Positions 56,939 through 64,000 of a stretch of 64,000 nt of DNA are shown here, one piece after another. This DNA is from Anaeramoeba flamelloides (Eukaryota; Metamonada; Anaeramoebidae): contig JANTQA010000042.1 in assembly GCA_027625915.1 (NCBI GenBank), positions 2,988,001 to 3,052,000 on the forward strand, given 5' to 3'. Within the stretch, counting starts at the first letter, position 1. Each line of letters starts with the position of its first letter. Under the pieces are notes generated by a model that was given only the letters and a program-made list of their open reading frames with translations, made no database searches and had not been told where the DNA came from. A program made the translations under genes and the position numbers.

Positions 56939-59900
56939 ACACCACTAACTGACAAATGTTGACCTTGCTTAATTCATACAAACAGAGATCTTTATTTAAT
57001 GAATTTTAATTTTTTTAAATTTATACACAAACAACAAAAATAAAAGATTTTATAGAGCAATGACTCAAAGAATATTTGTTAAATCTTACTTGATTTATTT
57101 TTTCTTTTTTTTTTATTTTTGCTTTTTATTTTTTTTTTCATTTTTTTTTTTTTTTTTTTTATAACATCATCACAAATTGATCCAATGCACAAAGTTTATG
57201 ATGACGACAACTTTCTTGATTTGAAATTTTCTATTCTTAAGGGGTTAGTGTTTGCCAGGCAGAAGTCTTAAATTCAAATCTTTAAAAATTGAAGGTAAAT
57301 TATATTAGTGAGAAATTGGTGTGCTACTTCAAATGTCTCTAAATCAACAATTCGAAAAATAGTACCATTTGTTGATCTCTTCAAATTAAAAATGATCCCT
57401 TTTGCCAGAAAAAACCCCCAATAATTTCAGAAAATAATCTGCATTCCATAAAACAAATTTAAAGGTTGAATCTTCAATCCAGTCTTTAAGGACTACTTTT
57501 TCACCCTTGAGAGTGTGTTTAGTTATTGAGTTATTTTACATTCACTTCTCTAAAAGAATTTTCATCCTAAAGAAATTGTAGAAAAAAATTAGCAATTTCA
57601 AAGTTAAATTTTCAAATCGATTTTTGTAGAAAATTTGTGAAAAAAATGAATTTAAGGGATTTTCAAGCTCCAAGATCGAAAATGAAAACATTTGAAACTT
57701 GTAAAAGCAACTGTAAATAATATTTTGAACAACCAGAGGGAAGTGTTTTATGTTTATAGATTTGAAATGGAAATTATGAATTATTAAAATCATTTTTGGC
57801 ATTGTAAGAATTGCAAAAATTGTTTAATTGTCAAAATCGTTGGAATATCTAATTTTTTTGTTAAAGAAATTACCTGTGTGCAAAATTTTACTGATATTTT
57901 AGAACTCTTTAAAAAGGGTTTTGTGTCCATGAATTCATGGGTTTCACCTAAAAACATAGTGCTTAAAGTTGAAAAATATCAGACCGTCTTTTAGTGAATT
58001 AGAAAAAATATACTTATTATAATTCTGGATAGGCAATATTAAAAAGATAACCTATCCAGAATAATAATCAGCTATTTTTTTTTTTTTTTGAAATGAACAA
58101 AATAGCAAGACTGAATATTTGAAACGACTAGATAATACCAATTATTAAAATAAAATGCAAAATAAAAAAAAAAAACAAATAATGTAAAAAATTCTACCAA
58201 TTTTTTATGTATAATTTTGAAAAATTTTCACTCATATAAAGAATTCTCAAAATGATCTTTAAAGTGCCAAACTTATAAAAAAATTGATGATTTGATCTCG
58301 AAATTTTCAACTATAATTTTTTATTATTATTGTTTGTTATAAAAATATTCAAATTGTATGCCAGATGTTTAAAATACTCATTAATTTTCACTTTTTTTTA
58401 AAAATTAATATAAGCTGTTATACTTGATATTCATGAAATTTAATTATTTTATTTTTTACAAAATCTTCTAATTTTGATAATTAGAAATCCTCGTCATCAT
58501 TCTAAAAAGTAATTTTGAAGAACAAAAAATATAAATTAAAAATTTGAAAATTGACAAAATTGGAAAAGTAAGTGCCAAGAAGTTGATCCAAACTGTAAGC
58601 TAATTGAATCTTCTTTACACGTATGTTCTTATTTCTCATTTTTTTTAACTTATCCCAGAAAAAAATGAAAACTTTATTAAATTTGTCTAGGAATATCGAT
58701 TAGTTACCAAAAAATTGGATTATTTTAAAAAAAATAAAATTATCGATTTTGGGATGATTTAAACAAATTATTTTTATATCCTTGACATTATGTTGAAAAT
58801 TCAACTGGTTTCATAAGAAAAAAAACACTAATCTCTTCTTCGTTATTTATGTAGAGAATTAATAAGTTGATCTTGAAATTTCGAATTAAAATAAATAATT
58901 TTTTTCTTATGATAAATATATTTTTAAAAAAAAAGACTTTTGTGAAACTTTTAAATAATTTTCACTTACAAACCAGTCATCATTTTTTTCTAATATGGTT
59001 ATACCTGAAGCAATAATAATTTTTTATTCATAGAATAGTGACCTTTATATTTCCAATTAAATTAAAATTAGAAAAAAATAAACAAGATTCATTTATCTAA
59101 TTCTAATTTTTATAAATAAAATTATAACTGATAATGGGGGTATTTTCTATCAATCGTAAAAATAAAAAATTATTTTATATATCAAATTGCATTAGGATAC
59201 AAAGAGAATAAAAATGGGGTTTATATCCAATAATATAAAATAATAATAATATTTTTTTTATGAATAATAGGGCAATTGTGAAAAAGTGAAAATTTTTTTA
59301 CAAGATTGTTAGAATTAAATCTTTTTTATAGTTTTCTGTTTTAATCAAGTGAAATTTTTTTAAAAAGTGTTCTTTTATTCCTAATCCAGTTTCTACAGAC
59401 ATTTAAAGATTTGGCCCCTCGGGTTATTAAAAAAGAAACAGTTCAAAAAAGTTTTAATGTTAAAAAAGTTTTCGCTTGTTTAAACAAGAAAACTTCAAAA
59501 ACGTTAGAAAAATTCCTCATATTTTTAAAATTGATGTCATATTAATTTTGAAATAATTAACAAAAAACGATTTCAATTTTTTAATGTAAAATTATAATCT
59601 AATTTGAAGCAATTTTTTTTGGAAAAAAATTATTATAATTTTTGAACTTACCAAAATTATAAGGTAGATTAGTAAACCAACTAAGTTTAAAGTGGTTCAA
59701 CTTAATTATATTATTTTTTTTATTTAAAAAAGCATATCATCAGAACGTATAGAGTTTTATTGTTGCTATATTTTTATAAAAAATTAAAGAAAGAAAGTTT
59801 TACAATCTGCTTTCAAATTATTACATCACATAACCTGGAAAAGTTTTTTGAAAAAAAAATCTCTCAAAATTTTGTATTTTTGAAATACACTCATTTAATA

Positions 59901-61033
59901 AACCTTATTCTACATAAAAATTTTGAAAAAGGTTTTAAGCTTTATTAGAAATTAATGGGAATTGAAAAAAAAATGAAAATTTTCAGTAATATTTTTTTCA
60001 TTTTTAATTGTAAGGATTTTTGAAATTTTTATTTGACTTTTTGGAGAGATTATTTGAATATATTTTTTTCATAGTACAAAAAGAATCATATTTTTCAATT
60101 TTAAAATAGCACAAAATATTTAAATCAAAAGATATTGCTAAATTAAATTGAAAATTTGATTTTTTATCTGTTTTTGGAAAATTTTTCATCATTTTATTTT
60201 TTCCATGTTTGAGTTTTTATATACGTTCCCGATTGTTTTCTGCAAATTGTTTTAACATTTAGTATTTTTTCTTACTAAATGTACAGTCAAAAATCATTCG
60301 TTGTAATTTTTTTCATTAAATAAATAACCCAAAATAGGTGTTTTTTTCAAAAGTCGGGAATATTGTAAAAAATGAATTCGAATCTTCATTAATTTAATAG
60401 CATTCTTTTTCTTAATTACATAAAATTATCATAACTTTGAAAAAAATAATTTATAAAAGATGTACTATTGAAATCCAATATGTATATTTTGGCTAACTTT
60501 AATTTTCAGAATTCATTTTTTCCTTGTAGTGAGAACGAGTAAAAACAAAAGGCTAACAAAAAAGATATTGAAAATGAAAAAGGTTTTGTTTATTTGTGTT
60601 CTTCGTTGTTCAGCTTTGAGGTAAAATATATTGTTTTTAATTTGAAAACAACAGTATCTTGTTGTGATTGGAGATTGAATTAAAAATAATATGTAAGGTT
60701 TCTTTTTGGAGTTTATCAAGATTACATTCTCAATTAATTTAAATCAAGTTAATTAGAATTCCAATGCACGAATTTGGTGATCATTGTATTTGACAAGTTC
60801 GTGTTCATGAGAATATTGCTTTTTTTACATTTTTCAATTTTGCAATGAAAAAAATAAAAAGCAATTTTAAATGCTACCAATAAGATCGCCAGTGCTATCT
60901 ATGAATTTGTTTATTTAAGAACCAAACAGAAGAAAATTTATACAATAAAAGCACACTTTGTAGCAATGCTGCCTGTTTTGTAACGAAAACTCTGAAAAGT
61001 ATTCGGTCATTATTCTGTACCACAAAAAGCCAA
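56939..61033. other. intergenic AT-rich DNA
   Basis: This contains a repeat fragment (57236-57540), a hairpin (58016-58068: CTGGATAGG against CCTATCCAG with flanking ATTATAATT and AATAATAAT) and loose relatives of the AAGTCCTCAC repeats (59290-59500). A short minus-strand frame at 60895-61077 may be a downstream exon of the next gene. Nothing else is supported. Confidence 0.4.
57236..57540 (+). repeat. dispersed repeat with tRNA-like head, partial copy C4
   Basis: The head TTAAGGGGTTAGTGTTTGCC then AGGCAGAAGTCTTAAATTCA has the most tRNA-like form of the four, with a near-B-box AAATTCAAATC. It continues with CTTCAAATGTCTCTAAATCA and ATTAAAAATGATCCC and then loses similarity. Confidence 0.55.
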
Positions 61034-61489
61034 TTAAAGAATGGTATATTTACTGAAAATAAAAGTTGGTAACCCACACCTTCTTAATTCATAAAAAAGA
61101 GCTACACCAACAATATTGTACAAAACATTTTTCGCGAATAAGATTTTTAATGTTGAGGATTTTCTGGTTATCAAATCGTGTGAGCAAAATAAAAACTTTT
61201 TTTGATAAATTTTGATCCCATCCCATAAAGTAAAGACTAGCATCATAAGGAAAAGTTTTAGGTTGCTAACTAACAAGAGATTTAGCAGTGTGTGAATAAC
61301 AAAACGGGAGGGTTTGAGTTTATTGATTTTTTTACAGATCTTGGCAGTGCTATCTGTTGAAGGTTGGAAATCATAAAGAATTATTAGATCATTAACTAGC
61401 GACAGGCTCAGTGAAAACATCATTAAAAAACAACTAACCCAATACACACTCACAAAAGGAGAACAAATTCCAAGGGAAACGATTAGCAT
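61034..61489 (-). CDS. multi-pass membrane protein (hypothetical)
   Basis: An ATG at 61489 opens a signal- or anchor-like MLIVSLGICSPFVSVYWVSC. Further hydrophobic segments follow (VIHTLLNLLLVSNLKLFLMM with LVFTLW, then LFAKNVLYNIVGVALFY), separated by polar loops (DFQPSTDSTAKICKKINK, SHDLITRKSST). The frame stops after 151 residues. Around 61080 the coding signal passes to another frame (60895-61077: NWLFVVQNNDRILFRVFVTK, ALLQSVLLLYKFSSVWFL), so an intron or frameshift near AAGAAG/GTGTGG is likely and the protein is probably longer. No family is recognised; at least three to four membrane spans are visible. Base composition is clearly less AT-rich than the flanks. Confidence 0.55.
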   Translation of the reverse strand: MLIVSLGICSPFVSVYWVSCFLMMFSLSLSLVNDLIILYDFQPSTDSTAKICKKINKLKPSRFVIHTLLNLLLVSNLKLFLMMLVFTLWDGIKIYQKKFLFCSHDLITRKSSTLKILFAKNVLYNIVGVALFYELRRCGLPTFIFSKYTIL

Positions 61490-61913
61490 TTTGATTAATT
61501 AATTAATCACAACCTAACAATAAAAAATGATAATTCAATGGCCACATTTTCAAAAAGTGAAGCCAATTCAGTTTTTTAATGTTGCTTAAAACAGTTGAAT
61601 GGGTTCAGTAACCTGACTTTAGAAAAGTATTTAAAAAGTTGATTTATTTGACTTTATGTAGAAAACTTGTTGTTTTTAATATTTTTAAGGGTAGAGTCAT
61701 TTCAATTAAAATTAATTTTGTGATAAAATAAAAAACTTTTTATTTTTTAAAAGTTGTGAGACACCAATTCAAAAACAAAGCAAAATGTGAGATCAATCTC
61801 AAAAAATCAGCAATGATTAAGGAGGTGATTTTTAGATAAAAAAATACAGAAGAGAAACAGTCGATTTCCATTTTGAATAGTTGTAGGATATACAGTTTTG
61901 AATACAACTTTGT

Positions 61914-63490
61914 TAGTTTTTAAATTTTTGCTCTTTGGTGATTTTTGAGATCTCAAAGATTTTTTTTTCACAATTTTTTTCATTTCTCAAAATCAATTTT
62001 TATCTCAAGAAGGTTACACAATCCTTACTCTGTCAAATTTATTGATATTGTAAGATAACCACAAATTGAATTAAATCAGATTAAATTGTTAGTGTACTGA
62101 AAGAAAATAGTTGTTTCAAAATTGAAGAAATTTACAACTTTGAAAGTAAAAAACAAAAAAATGATATTTTTTTTTTCAAAATGCGAAATATTTTTATGTT
62201 TGGGAATTCTTTTCATCTTTTTTTTAAACATAAACTTCTTCTTAGTGAAATTTTCAGTAAATAATTTTTGATAACTACAAATAAGAAAGAGATTAGAACG
62301 CTTAAAAGTTTAGGATAGCATTGTAGTTGTTGTGGAAAGATTTTGAGAATTCATTGTATTATTAGGCAAAGTTTGGGAATTTTCTGATCTTCTTATTTCC
62401 AATTCTAACAAAGTGAATTAAGATGTATTTTACCAATAATTTTGTCTTTAAATCTGATATTTAAAGTTATTTAACTGTACTTTAAAATAATATTTTCTGC
62501 ATTGTTTATTTGAATACGGCCAGTTTAGTGAATGTCTCAATTTCAAACCAAATGAAGCCATATTTTGGTTCAAGGGCCAAAATACTTGTTCAATAAAAAT
62601 TAAAAAAAAAAGTATATGATCATCTGGGGAAAGTTTGGAAAAAGAAAATATTCCATTTATTTATTGAAAACAATTCCTATATACAAAAATTGTTTTGTTC
62701 TCTTTTCAAAAAAAAAAAACAATATCATTTTTAAAAAAAAATAATTTTATTTGTTTGATTTTTTCTTCAAAAAAAGAGAGAAGAATTTTTAATTATTAAA
62801 GATTTAAAAGGAGAAAAAAAATAAATTATAATTTTAAGGGGATTAAAAATGAAATAAAAACATTTTATTTACTCTCAAGTCAAAAAAATTTTGAGGAATG
62901 TTCAAAATTATAAAGTAGTCAAGAACCCCAGATAAATACAAGTTTTTTATTTTGATAGTTTTGGAGAATGGGCTAACATAAGCGGGAAATAAAAAAGGAA
63001 ATAGATTTCATTAAAAGGATGGAAGATCCTGTTTGTCCCTTTAAATTTTAAACCAAGTTTTATATTCAATAAGGAAAATTTAAAATTTAATTTCAATGTT
63101 TTCTTTAACTCCATTGAGAGAAAAAGATCCTTTGAAGATTAAGTTATTCAAAGTACCATTAAAAAATAACAAATTAATTGTTTTGTTTGAATTTGTTCGT
63201 ATATACTTTCTTTCAACTGGTTAGATCATGAGTTCCAAATATATATATAAGGTCTCATATTTTTACATTAGTTAAAAATCATTCTTCTATATAATCCTTC
63301 GTTTTGGTTTCCCTTTTAGACTCAAAATATGATATTATTTGAAGTGCTAATATGATATTAATCGGCATCATTTGAACTTTACAATATCACCTTATCTCAA
63401 GACTTTGAACAATATCATATTTTTCAGTTCTTCCAGGCCAAACTCAGATTATAACTTGGAGATTGTTTCCAAATCAAAACAATAAATACA
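61914..63490. repeat. duplicated segment, copy 2 (decayed)
   Basis: It is colinear with 19480-22270 but shorter because it lacks the foldback elements at 20568-21390 and 21851-22110. Coding-like blocks of copy 1 are recognisable but interrupted: plus-strand NSIERKRSFED then stop near 63136, and minus-strand VFIVLIWKQS near 63480. It supplies the empty-site references. It is non-functional as far as can be read. Confidence 0.7.
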
Positions 63491-63768
63491 TATATTTTTT
63501 TTATTAATGTTTAATAATTATTATCTAAAACTGGGATGAAAAAAATTCTCTAAAAACAATACGTAGGATTTTCAATAGTGTGTTTTCTCAAAAATATGTA
63601 GATTATTATTAACTTTTTTAACTGGTTATATAAAAATCCAAAAAAATACATACAACAAATTAAATAAAATGACTAAAATTTATTATTTATAATAAAAATA
63701 TTTAAAAATCGAATATTAGGCAAAAAAAATTGATATTTTTGCGAATATGTATTTTAATAAATTAGAAA

Positions 63769-64000
63769 TTATCTAACAAGATTATTAAAGATAAATCCGG
63801 TTGGAATTGCACCAACAAAAATCATTGGCATAAACAAAAGAGCTCTAATTGACAAAGATGAAAAGGCTGCGATCCCATTCCCCGATGTACAGCCAGCACC
63901 AAGCCTTGATCCCATGATTATAAAAAATCCGCCAAGGAATCTGATGCCTTTATTTACAGTCACAGATGTTATCCAGGTATCACTAGCTGTTGCAGATGTG
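63769..64000 (-). CDS. YeeE/YedE-family sulfur transporter, C-terminal end
   Basis: The frame is open to the right edge, so only the last 76 or so residues are visible; the stop is TAA. They contain the hallmark GSRLGAGCTSGNGIAAFSSL, the GCTSGHG-type motif of the YeeE/YedE (TsuA-like) sulfur-transport domain with its conserved Cys, then a hydrophobic span (IRALLFMPMIFVGAIPTGFI). Known bacterial members import thiosulfate or related sulfur compounds, with the motif Cys in the path. Asn replaces the usual His in TSGHG. The composition is less AT-rich than the surroundings. The family is mainly prokaryotic, so bacterial origin by transfer is possible. The upstream part, including introns, is outside the window. 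Confidence 0.8.
   Translation of the reverse strand, partial: TSATASDTWITSVTVNKGIRFLGGFFIIMGSRLGAGCTSGNGIAAFSSLSIRALLFMPMIFVGAIPTGFIFNNLVR

Noticed and set aside
57542-57802. Minus-strand frame with an LELENPLNSFFSQ segment
   Set aside because: AT-driven Phe/Ile/Lys composition, no ATG support from context, adjacent to a repeat.
1-64000. CRISPR arrays, tRNA or rRNA genes, LTR, Polinton or other virus-like elements
   Set aside because: No regularly spaced repeats, no complete cloverleaf, no rRNA-like block, and no polymerase, integrase or capsid-like frame seen on either strand.

Overview
The window is very AT-rich eukaryotic DNA. It has spliced genes with GT-AG introns and standard-code reading frames, almost all ending in TAA. 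Proteins are rich in Lys, Asn and Glu, and long AT-only stretches full of repeats separate the genes. A free-living, probably anaerobic or microaerophilic protist fits this. The Lys/Glu-rich low-complexity tracts, the divergent actin relatives and a bacterial-type sulfur transporter would suit an Anaeramoeba-like amoeba, but that placement is only an inference.

Layout from left to right: a tail-anchored protein fragment (1-404); a four-exon ankyrin-repeat gene (2558-4487, -); two MITE copies, one with another MITE nested inside it (5993-7396); an orphan Lys-rich gene (9618-10415, +); a foldback element (11993-12669); another MITE (14868-15409). Next comes a large minus-strand AGC kinase gene of the IRE/Rim15/MAST type. 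Its N-terminal zinc-finger half (22783-23879) and its kinase half (15629-17520) are separated by about 5.3 kb of repeats and duplicated gene relics. Splice phase and family architecture suggest one gene with a giant intron. A PRPP synthetase-like gene follows (27539-32087, +), also with a 3.4-kb repeat-filled intron.

From 32.3 to 41.5 kb I see only repeats. Two divergent actin-family genes lie on the minus strand (41594-43045 and 46254-47537) with a small basic ORF between them. A Lys-rich coiled-coil gene follows (49640-50824, -). After a second repeat-rich tract come ribosomal protein eL36 (56503-56938, +), a multi-pass membrane protein ORF (61034-61489, -), a decayed duplicate of the 19.5-22.3 kb segment (61914-63490), and the end of a YeeE/YedE-type sulfur transporter (63769-64000, -).

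The genes are housekeeping or signalling genes with no shared pathway visible. The most distinctive content is the population of non-autonomous inverted-repeat elements: a 540-bp family with TA target sites (five copies), a 432-bp family with TTA target duplications (two copies), several foldbacks whose empty sites can be read in paralogous sequence, a 0.8-kb dispersed repeat with a tRNA-like head, and a family of nested AGGTTTTTTT palindromes. No transposase, reverse transcriptase, integrase or virus-like gene was recognised.
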